Origin: Muscardinus avellanarius
Lineage: Eukaryota > Chordata > Mammalia > Rodentia > Gliridae
Length of the DNA stretch: 64,000 nt
Assembly (NCBI GenBank): GCA_963383645.1
Contig: OY726565.1
Location: 34,632,529-34,696,528, forward strand
Reading direction: 5' to 3'
The position numbers were made by a program, and so were the translations under genes. Under the pieces are notes generated by a model. It was not told the DNA's origin. It searched no databases and saw nothing but the letters and a program-made list of their open reading frames with translations. This document shows positions 56,001 through 64,000 of the stretch, one piece after another; the stretch's first letter is position 1; every line of letters starts with the position of its first letter.

Positions 56001-56804
56001 TATCAATACATGGGATTGCATGAAACTGAAGAGCTTCTGTTCAGCAAAGGAAACTGTGAAGAAGCTCAATTGAGAGTCAACAGAATGGGAGATTTTTGCC
56101 ACCTACTCCTCCAATAGAGGAATAATATCTAGAATATACAGAGAACTCAAGAAACTCAACACTAAGAAAACAAAGCATCCAATAACAAAATGGGCAAGTG
56201 AACTAGACACTTCACAAAAGAAGAAATTCAAATGGCCAATAAATGCATGAAAAAAAATGCTCAACATCACTGGCAATCAGAGAGATGCAAATCAAAACTA
56301 CCCTGAGATTTCACCTAACTCCAACTGAATGGCAATCATTCAAAACACCAACAACAACAGATGCTGGCGAGGATGTGGAGAAGTGGAAACTCTAAGACAT
56401 TGTTGGTGGGATTGCAAATTAGTGCAACCACTTTGGCAAACAGTATGGAGAATCCTCAGAAGAATGGAAACAAATCTACCATTTGATCCAGCAATGCCAC
56501 TTCTGGGTATCTATCCAAAAGAAAAGAAACCAAACTACCAAACTAATGCATGTGTATCTATGTTCATAGCTGCACAATTCACCATAGCCAAACTATGGAA
56601 CCAGCCAAGATGTCCATTAACAGATGAATGGATTACAAAACTGTGGGATATGTACACAATAGAATTTTACTCAGCCATAAAAAAAACACCTCATTTACAT
56701 CATTTTCAGGGAAATGGATGGAACTGGAGGACATTATGCTAAGTGAGATTAGTCAGTCACAAAAAGTAAGAAATCAGATGCTTTCCCTAATATGTGAGAG
56801 TTAG
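53050..56804 (+). pseudogene. L1 ORF2 pseudogene (endonuclease and reverse transcriptase)
   Basis: Starts MIGIKNYLSIITLNVNGLNS. The endonuclease domain keeps GDFNTPL, but the Gln of the QETHL motif is a stop codon (TAA near 53176). The RT domain (about 54330-55310) keeps [26 protein letters not shown] and the catalytic FSDDM (55117-55131). The C-terminal cysteine region retains NRCWRGCGEVETLRHCWWDC (about 56350). A deletion follows INTAW at 55681 and several frameshifts follow. About 1250 codons, near the L1 norm of about 1275. Confidence 0.95.
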
Positions 56805-56884
56805 GGAGAAATGGGTCATAGGAGGAACTCTTGAAAAAGAAAATCCTATAGAGGCGCAAACAAGATAACCTAAAGGAGGATTTT

Positions 56885-57976
56885 ACAAACAATACATAAA
56901 CCTATAAATTTATTTTCAGATAGCCTATATGTGGTCAACATGTTGCCTCTTTTGATGAAAGCTTACATTAAATTGGATGCCAATCCCATTACCCCTCTAA
57001 TGATACAATCATAATGTTTACTTAAACAAAAGAGTAACCCAATCTTTGTTCAACACCTCCCTTGCCATCAAAATTTACCTGGCCTCCTTTCCAAAGGAAA
57101 TCAGTTTACTGATAAATTTTCTTCCTCTATCTTTACCCTAATGAAATCCACTCATTTTAATAAGCTTACTCATACAAACTGGAGGGGGTTAAAACACAAG
57201 TATCCACACATACCAATAACAGATCTGAAAAAAATTGTACGGAGCTGTCGATCCTGCCAACCCTTCCTTCAAATACCCCCCCCTACAAATCTCGGGCAGC
57301 AACCCTCGAGGATTGCACCCCCAAAATCTTTGGCAAATTGATGTAACCCATTATTCCCACTTTGGTAAATTAATATACATTTTTGTATCAGTCTATGAGC
57401 ATGCTGGGCCTCAGCCCACATGGGAGAAAAGACCAAACATGCTATTAGTCATATGCTACAATGTTTTGCCACCCTCGGGTTGCCCAACCAGATAAAAATG
57501 GATAACAAACCATGTTTTATTGGCAAGGCCTTTGCTGTTTTCCGCCAAACCTGGAATATCTCCCATACTATGGGCATTCAGTATAATACTAGAGGACAGG
57601 CCATTGTAGAAATATTTAATCATACCTTAAAGGTTGAATTACAAAAACAAAGGGGGGACTCATTACCCCCACATGACCAGCTTAGAAAAGCATTACTTAC
57701 TCTAAATATATTAAATTTTTTGAAATACAGCCCAGAACTTTCACCATTCCAGAAACATTGGTCATCCTCAATCACATATACATCTGTCTTGGTGAAATGG
57801 AAAGACCCACTCACAGGCATATGGAGAGGGCCAGACCTATTGATTATGGCTGGAAGGGGATTTGAATGTGTCTTCCCTCCAGATGAAAAAAGACCCCTGT
57901 GGGTTCCAGCAAGGGACATTAAATATTTTCCGCCATGTACTAATAATTGTGATTCCAGGGAAAGAGATCCCTGAGA
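56885..57976 (+). pseudogene. Retroviral pol fragment: RNase H end and integrase
   Basis: RNase H: an FSDS motif near 56931 and an LPG-(x)-GN motif near 57076. Integrase: zinc-finger remnant with CRSCQ near 57245, catalytic Asp in QIDVTHY (about 57330), second Asp in KMDNKP (about 57496) and Glu in GQAIVE (about 57605). The last two are 35 residues apart (DX35E). The C-terminal RGFECVFP and WVPARDI motifs are of betaretroviral type. Stops and frame changes near 56985, 57340 and 57420 break it. Confidence 0.9.
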
Positions 57977-58011
57977 TAAGCTCTCTCTTCTTAGTTGCAA
58001 AAAGATACAAA

Positions 58012-58470
58012 ATGGAGACGAAAATCCTCATCAGTCTGATCCTATTAGAACAAATAAGGTATAGTATACAAGGATTTGGAGACCCAGGTAAGGTAAGAGA
58101 GATTCTTAATAAAAGGATGGGGCGGGCCTGTGATTGTGGAGGGGGTACCTTCCCAGTAGATGGACAGGCTATCCAGAGTAATCCATTTTACAAGCCACCT
58201 TTAGATTCCCTTGCAGATGTAGTGTTACAAAACGGGAAAGGATTAAATTTGTTAATGCCCGTAAAGGGAGGCATATGCTTGTTTTTATAGGGAAAATGCT
58301 GTTTTTATTAAAAAACGCCGGCAAGATCTACAAGACAACCCATTATGGACAAGCTTCAATGGGCTTTTGCCTTATTTTTTTCCTCTATTGGGCCCTCTTG
58401 TGTCTCTCCTGATTGTTTGTACCCTGGGCCCCTGTATCCTCAATAGATTAGTTCAGTTTGTAGGCAATTA
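58012..58470 (+). pseudogene. Retroviral env remnant with a large internal deletion
   Basis: An ATG at 58012 opens a hydrophobic leader, followed by a surface-subunit N-terminus with a Cys-Asp-Cys-Gly motif (about 58130). Within about 60 bp the sequence jumps to the transmembrane subunit: the LQN-(x)-KGL immunosuppressive-type helix (about 58225) and a CX6CC motif (about 58275-58302) interrupted by a stop (58288). After a frameshift, the hydrophobic anchor with GPCILN (about 58428) follows. Most of SU and the fusion peptide are missing, so it cannot encode a functional envelope. Confidence 0.85.
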
Positions 58471-58570
58471 AAATACATCAAGTAGAGATCCAATATCAAA
58501 AGCTCACAGAGAGCCCAATCAGTATGACTGGCGTTCTGACCATGACCATCCCTCCTCTGCTCCCCATGTA

Positions 58571-58699
58571 CCCAATGATGGGTAAGATCCTCAGAGGAGG
58601 ACAACCTAAGACAGGGGCTGGGGTGGCTTATGAGTGGCTATCAAGCATGAGTACCCATTGATGGGTAAGATCCTCAAAAGAAGACAACCTAAGACAGGG
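58571..58699 (+). promoter_or_regulatory. CTE-like RNA export element (two 46-bp units)
   Basis: Units at 58571-58616 and 58654-58699 are both 46 bp, with the same motif order GATGGGTAAGATCCTC then GACAACCTAAGACAGGG, and are 42/46 identical. Each can fold as a short hairpin (TCCTC/GAGGA in unit 1) flanked by GGGTAAG and ACCTAAGACAGG, the internal-loop sequences that bind NXF1 in type D retrovirus constitutive transport elements. The position between env and the 3' LTR is also that of a CTE. Confidence 0.8.
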
Positions 58700-58723
58700 A
58701 CCATGCATTTCGCCCTCATATAT

Positions 58724-58740
58724 AAAAAGGAAGGGGGAGA
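58724..58740 (+). promoter_or_regulatory. Polypurine tract
   Basis: AAAAAGGAAGGGGGAGA directly precedes the LTR. This is the plus-strand DNA primer site of retroviral reverse transcription. Confidence 0.88.
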
Positions 58741-59156
58741 TATTGGGGTCTGTACAACCACCTGACAAAACCACAAGAACTTCTGATGAATCAGCTACAT
58801 GTAGTGCTAGGCGGATATGGAGGGCATAACTACTCCCCTTGCCCCCGCTAGCCCAATTTGGTAATGTTGAGCCTTATTGGCTCATATAATGCTTCCGTGC
58901 TCATGAACCCCTCGTGTATTGTATAATGATTGGCTACAAATTATATGCTTTGCGCATGCAAGAGTGACCTACAGCATGATAGGTTAGAATAGTTTCCTGT
59001 AGGAAATCCCCCTTGTGGTTATTTGCTTTAAATTGGGTTGCCTGAGAAAAATAAACGAGATCCTACTTGACTCGACTCCCGGCTCATGTGCTTCTGTTCG
59101 GGCTGTCGGCACTCACCTTCTTTCTCAGCCCCACCGCTGATGGGCTGGACCTGTCA
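58741..59156 (+). mobile_element. 3' LTR, 416 bp
   Basis: Starts TATTGGGGTCTG (the canonical TG has become TA) and ends GGACCTGTCA. AATAAA is at 59050-59055, followed by GACTCGACTCCCGGCTCATG, shared with the inner solo LTR at 52022-52480. No matching target duplication can be found because the left end of the provirus is lost. Confidence 0.9.
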
Positions 59157-61221
59157 GTTTTGAATATATAAAAATGGGAGGGAGTGTTCTACCTGCAGAC
59201 TCTCATAAGCTATGACTCTAATACATACCTTTGTAATATCTGTGAGCTGAAAAGGAAGGCAAGGTATAGAATAAGCAATGACAATCTTAGAAACTGTTAA
59301 ATAAACACAGAGATCTAACTTAACTACTTATCAAAAGTAATTTTTATATGTGTGTGAGAGGTTAAAAAATGAAATTAAAAATTTTAGACAATTATAACAA
59401 AAGGGAAGGAATGATATTCATTGAGTTTGATGAAAGCATCTTAAAGCCCTTGATTTGCTAAAAAAAAATTCCAAAAGTACTGAATCACTTTAAATTTTGT
59501 TATTTTATAGTTACTTATCTATAAAAATATATTAGTAAATAAAAATAAAAATCAGAACAGAAAATAAGGCTCACAAAGACAAGAGAAGGCTAAGATAATA
59601 CAATGTAGAACCACAGTTTGTAAAATTTTTGGAAAAAAAGTTATCCATAATGTCAAATAATACAGACAGGTAAAAAAAATTGAGGCTGAAGACTTGCCTA
59701 TTGACATATTGACCATATTATTAGCGATTTTTTCAAAAAGTTTTACTTTAAAGTAGAATTCAAAGGGTTAAGAAATAAATGAGTGACTGGAAAAAGGAGA
59801 AAGATAAATATTTGTTAATATTGTCTACAGTGTTTTTTTTTTTTTTAAAAGAAAAAGTAATTGGATTCAGACTTTCTAGAAACGAAGTGAGATAACATCC
59901 CATCTTATCTCACAAATACCCTAGGCACTCTAAATAGCTCTTCTCCTTGACTTTTCTCATTATTTTCAGGTTTGCTTCTTGCTTGCTTTTGGGCTTCAGA
60001 CATTTATCTTCTGGTACTTTAAATGATGTAGGTAGGACAGGATAGTCGGCATAGCATGCACTGTGTGGACCAGGGAGACTTGCCAGTCAGGCTTATTTAC
60101 TTGTCTGTCCTTGCACATACACAGAATTTGAGTCGAATGATAACATCTTCACCTTGAAAGTTACCGCTTCACCCAGAAAAAGTACTCTCAAGTACATCTC
60201 TGCTCTCTGAGGGAAAATAAACATGAGTCAGCTTACCACTATATCATCTTGTTAGACTGTTCTGCCCTATATTTTGCTACTGGATTCGATACCATCTGAT
60301 TTTATGTACATGCTCGACTGACCTCTTGGACATTTCTATTTTTCAGGTAAGCTTTTGGCTTATTTTCTCACTTTGCTCCATTTCTCCCCAATTAATTTCA
60401 TGTCACTGTTTTTTCTTTTGTATTACCTAGCTTATTATTCTTGGCTTTCATGTATTTTTGCTGTATAATGTAACTACTTAACATTTTAATTGCTTATGCA
60501 AAGCACTGAATGTTTCATTTAATTAGGAAAGAAGTAATTTTTTTTATAAATGAAGCTAGTATAATAATAATTTAATCATTAGTTGTAATTATATCTTAAC
60601 AGATTTACACTGTTTGTATGCAAGAGAATAAGAAATGTTTGACAATTTGTTTGCATATTTAAATTGTGAAATTCTTACTTGGGTAAAGGCAGCTTTTTGA
60701 TGTTAACTCTCTTTGAAAGCAATGGGCTAGAGATATCTTTGCCCTTAGATATTTTAACTTCCAGAACTTAAATTACAAATTCTAGTATTTTTAAGCTGAT
60801 AGTATATTACAAGTAAATAAATTATTTAGGGAAGGAATCTTATTTAATTTCATGAGTTTATATAAAATAAACAGTCAACTTATACTACAGCATTTTGTGA
60901 AGTTGTGGCAAATCAGAGAGAATTATTTATACAAATTATGTTTTCTGCTCACAAATACTATATTAGATATTTTAGATTTTTGTAGTTATAACTCTCTAAG
61001 CATGTAGAAAAAAAAATAAATCTTGGTAGATTACCAATAATTTGGCAACTACCCGGGATACAGAGATAGATGCTAAATAAATTAGCAAAATTGTTAATGA
61101 AAAAAATGATATACAAAAAAATGAGTAAAGTAGGAGGAAATACAGAGGAAACAAAACATAGTATTTGGAAGCTCAAAGACACATAGTCTCATTTTATAGT
61201 TAGATGAACTAGAACCCAGAA
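59157..61221. other. AT-rich intergenic DNA, nothing recognised
   Basis: About 2 kb without SINE, L1 or coding signatures. A slightly GC-richer patch at 60000-60360 has no recognisable content. Confidence 0.5.
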
Positions 61222-61224
61222 TAT

Positions 61225-61255
<31 letters not shown>

Positions 61256-61266
61256 TTTGTTTGTTT
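61222..61266. repeat. (TTTA)n / (TTTG)n microsatellite
   Basis: About 9 TTTA and 2 TTTG units, the A-tail of the next SINE. Confidence 0.95.
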
Positions 61267-61469
61267 ATGGTCCTGGAGATGGAACCCAGGGGCATTCTAC
61301 CTCCCTCCGAGCTACAGCCCTATCCCTATTTTTATTCTTTATTTTGAAACAGGGTCTCACTGAGTTGCAAAGGGCCTCACTAAGTAGCTGAGGCTGTCTG
61401 CTCACCGTGATCCTCCTATCTCAACCTCCTGAATGCTGGGATTACAAGTGTATGCCACCATGCCCGGCT
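61267..61469 (-). mobile_element. B1-dID SINE, antisense
   Basis: TGGTCCTGGAGATGGAACCC start, CCACCATGCCCGGCT end. Confidence 0.92.
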
Positions 61470-61929
61470 GAACCCAGAACATTTTAACAGTCTCATTTAC
61501 CAGCTTAATGGCAGAGCCAATCTTATGCCTGTTTTTTTTCTACTCTCACATGCTGCCTCCTAGTGACCAATGATTATTTGTACTATATCAAGGGCCTGTT
61601 GCTACAGGCAAAGCTCTTTCTCAGAACAAATGAACAACAATAACAACAGCAACAACAAAAATCTACTTCATCCCTAGCACCCCTGACTCCTATTACTCTC
61701 TTGTTCTACTTTCTTCTCTACTCACTTCTTTTCTGTATGTTTTGCTGACTTCTCAGCTTGCTTCTTTTTCTAAGTTTATAGCTACTTTCATGGATCAGTT
61801 TTTTTTTTTACCTCTATTGATTTCATTTCCTTGTTTGTAAAATGAGAGAGTTGGAATTGCCTGTTTTTAGTTTTAAAAGCAGAGTCAAAGATAGCATAGG
61901 ATGATAGATGTCATAAAAGTCTTACTTAA
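61470..61929. other. Intergenic DNA, nothing recognised
   Basis: Short (AAC)n-like stretch at 61630-61660. Nothing else seen. Confidence 0.5.
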
Positions 61930-62167
61930 AAATGGCATGTGAATAGGCACTTCACTGAGGATATTATAGGAATTGAAATTAAACATATGAAGAGATTTCC
62001 AACTTCATATGTCATTAGGGAATTGAAAATTAAAACAACAATGAGATGTCACTACACACATTAAAATGGCCCAAATTCAAAACATTCATAATACCAAATG
62101 CTGGTGAGAATGAAGAGTAACAGGAATGCTTATTCACTGTTGGGAGGAATGCAAAATGAGACAGTCA
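61930..62167 (+). mobile_element. Old L1 ORF2 3' fragment, sense
   Basis: GAAAATTAAAACAACAATGAG, ACCAAATGCTGGTGAGAATG and CACTGTTGGGAGGAATGC are the old L1 ORF2 C-terminal region. It ends at the start of L1 copy 3. Confidence 0.75.
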
Positions 62168-64000
62168 GGACTTCTGGGAAGATGGCGACTGAGAAAAGCA
62201 GTGTTTATGAGTCCTGCTAATACTTGATCTCTATTGCCACAAAATCAGCGCTTTTCATAGCCAGAAAACACTATCATCAGAGAGATAAAAAATGTTAACA
62301 CAAGGACAGAGAAAAAGAAGACTAGAAGAACAACCAGAGACCAGAAAAGAAACCAGCCCGCAATGCGGTGGCAGAGCCGCGCCAGCGCCATCTTCCCTCA
62401 CAGCACCAGGCTCCAGAGAAGAAAGGTAAACAAGGAACTGAAGTGAGCAGCTGTGGATCATTCAGGTGTAATTCACCAGTTCTTCCAGAGCTAAGAATGT
62501 CTAAATCTCCCAGTGGACAAGATCATCACGCCTCCGAGAGACTCAGAACGGAGCTCAAAACCAGAAAAGAAATATGCCAGCCTCACAGCCAAGGGTGTGG
62601 CAGCGGCTCCGTATTGCCAGCAGTGGCAGTGAGTTCACTAGGCCCGCGACAGCTCCAGATCGGGATGCACAATAACCGTAAGTGGAATTGCAGCCCCTAC
62701 AGGAGAAATCCCAGCACTGCATGCCCAGGGACTTGCACAGCTTTGATAATCTCCTGGGTCTGAAATTTTATAGACCAACCCAGTGAAGGAGTAGCGGTGG
62801 CAGAGATGCCACACCCTAGTTGCAGCTTCCTGTGGGAAAACGCCCAGCCCGGCACCCCCATGGTCTCGTGCAACCTCGATTAACTCTCTGAGTCTGAGAT
62901 TTTGCAATACAACCCAGTAAAGGAGTAGTGGCAGCTGAGATTACCACAAACTTGAGATCCAGAGTACCCTAAGTGAAGTCATGGTGACCCAGGGAAGAGC
63001 CCAGAGAAGGCAAAAACTTCTGATATCATGGGAAAGAGGATCAACAATAGAGCAATGAATGCCCCAAACCCCATAATATCAGAACCTGATAACACAGAAA
63101 TTCAGAGATCTCCAGAAGATCAAATCAAGAATATAACTGTAGAAATAATCCAGAACCTTCGAAAAGAATTCAGAGAGAGTTTAAAAGACATAAAGGATTC
63201 AATCATTGAAGTAAAGGCATCAATTAAAAGTATAAACAATCAATTAGACCATATGGAGAATAGAATCTTGCTCCTAAAGAAGATCACTCCAAAAACGACT
63301 AATTTATAACTTAGGGGAAAAAATCAGACAGCAGGAATCTGACATTGAAGAAATATTGGCCCATTTTAAGAGAGCTAACCTAATAATAATTGGAATAGAG
63401 GAGGGAAAAGAAGATGAAACCAAAGGGACCAATAATCTCTTCAAAGAAATAATAGCAGAAAATTTTCCAAACATAGAGCAAGAGGTTGATACACAGGTCC
63501 AGGAAACTTATAGAACTCCCTTTAGAAAGGATCAGAGAAAAGGTCCCCCACACCACATAATTGTCAAAATGACCAATGTAGAAGCCAAGCAGAGAATCTT
63601 AAAGGCAACAAAAACAAAAGACCAAGTGACATTCAGAGGCAAACCAATTAGAATCACTCCAGACTTCCCAAACCAAATCATGAAAACCAGAAGGGCTTGG
63701 AGTAACATATTCCAAACTCTGAAAGAAAACAACTTCCAGCCAAAAATTTTCTACCCAGCAAAAATATCTATCAAATTAGATGGGGAAATAAGAAGCTTCC
63801 ATGACAAACAGAAACTGCAGGAATTTATGTCTTCAAAACCAGTGCTAGAGAAAACACTCAAAGAGAGTAACTACCAAAAAGAAATAGGTAATACACACCA
63901 GAACCAGAGAAACAAGATTTTCCATCCAGCAGACAACTAAGCAAAGAAGAATACACAGTATTTGAAATAGAAATACAATCTTAACATGTTAGGAATTAAA
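62168..64000 (+). mobile_element. L1 copy 3, 5' half, runs off the window
   Basis: Start GGACTTCTGGGAAGATGGCG; 860-bp 5'UTR with a single promoter unit (62539). ORF1 63028-63940, and the sequence reaches ATGTTAGGAATTAAA, the ORF2 start, at 63986-64000. Best preserved of the three L1 copies. Confidence 0.95.
63028..63940 (+). pseudogene. L1 ORF1, nearly intact, one frameshift
   Basis: ATG at 63028 (MGKRINNRAMNAPNP). The first frame stops at 63307-63309, and the rest is open in another frame from 63356 to 63940 (194 codons). That part holds the RRM region (IVKMTNVEAKQRILKATKTK) and the C-terminal SIKLDGEIRSFHDKQKLQEF. One frameshift in the coiled-coil/RRM junction separates the two parts. The total is about 304 codons, similar to copy 1. 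Confidence 0.93.

Larger units (their letters stand above)
49955..56880 (+). mobile_element. L1 copy 2, nearly full length, dead
   Basis: The 5' end (TTCCGGGAAGATAGCGAC) aligns with the other two L1 starts. 5'UTR 49955-51019 with three monomer-like units (50221, 50366, 50549). ORF1 51020-53004, ORF2 53050-56804, then a short 3'UTR that runs into retroviral sequence near 56880 with no poly-A. Inserted in it are a SINE (51361) and nested solo LTRs (52003). Multiple stops and frameshifts. Confidence 0.95.
56885..59156 (+). mobile_element. 3' part of an endogenous retrovirus (betaretrovirus/type D-like)
   Basis: In order: the end of RNase H, integrase, an env remnant, a duplicated CTE-like element, a polypurine tract and the 3' LTR. 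The 5' LTR, gag, protease and most of pol are absent. The left end abuts the L1 3'UTR directly. All reading frames are broken. Integrase resembles betaretroviruses, while the env remnant has a gamma-type transmembrane subunit, a combination typical of type D retroviruses. Confidence 0.9.

Noticed and set aside
57862..58290. One continuous retroviral gene from integrase into env
   Set aside because: The open frame overlaps the integrase end out of frame. The env-like part begins at the ATG at 58012, and the upstream portion is a shadow.

Overview
This is nuclear DNA of a rodent, most likely a squirrel-family (Sciuridae) genome. The main evidence is about fifty copies of a dimeric SINE made of a 7SL/B1-like head (GCCGGGCGTGGTGGC...) joined by an A-rich linker to a tRNA-Ala/ID-like tail (...GTAGCTC-GAGGTAGAATGCCCCTGGGTTCCATCCCCAGTACC). 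This B1-dID architecture is known from squirrels and dormice. There is one real protein-coding gene; nearly everything else is transposable-element sequence and simple repeats.

The gene is IRAK1BP1 (SIMPL) on the minus strand. All four coding exons are present: exon 1 at 43845-44144, exon 2 at 32616-32681, exon 3 at 24018-24148 and exon 4 at 23638-23908. They total 768 bp, join in frame and encode 255 residues. Exon 1 sits in a CpG island with GC boxes and an RFX X-box-like palindrome 15 bp upstream of the ATG. The introns hold SINEs, old L1 relics lying on the same strand as the gene, a 516-bp solo LTR and MaLR/L2 fragments.

Layout: 1-290 is a 50-bp minisatellite. 335-760 is a possible processed pseudogene. 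2.8-6.1 kb holds SINEs and L1 3' ends. 6.1-8.0 kb is an L1 5' half (5'UTR plus ORF1). 9.7-9.9 kb is a DNA-transposon relic. 10.1-10.8 kb is an unexplained CpG-rich block with a good splice donor. 10.9-23.1 kb is SINE-rich intergenic DNA with a MIR. 23.6-44.1 kb is IRAK1BP1. 44.3-49.9 kb is intergenic with SINEs and LTR/MaLR pieces. 49.95-56.9 kb is an almost full-length dead L1 carrying a SINE and a solo LTR that itself contains a second solo LTR. 56.9-59.16 kb is the 3' part of an endogenous retrovirus. 62.17-64.0 kb is the 5' half of a third L1 that runs off the window.

The most interesting part is the retrovirus relic. Its RNase H/integrase is betaretrovirus-like and its env remnant has a gamma-type transmembrane subunit. 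Between env and the 3' LTR it carries two 46-bp units, 42/46 identical, with the GGGTAAG...ACCTAAGACAGG signature of a type-D constitutive transport element (CTE). The inner solo LTR at 52.0 kb belongs to the same LTR family. The three L1 5' ends also differ in the number of a promoter-region repeat (2, 3 and 1 copies). I found no CRISPR, operon or other prokaryotic feature.
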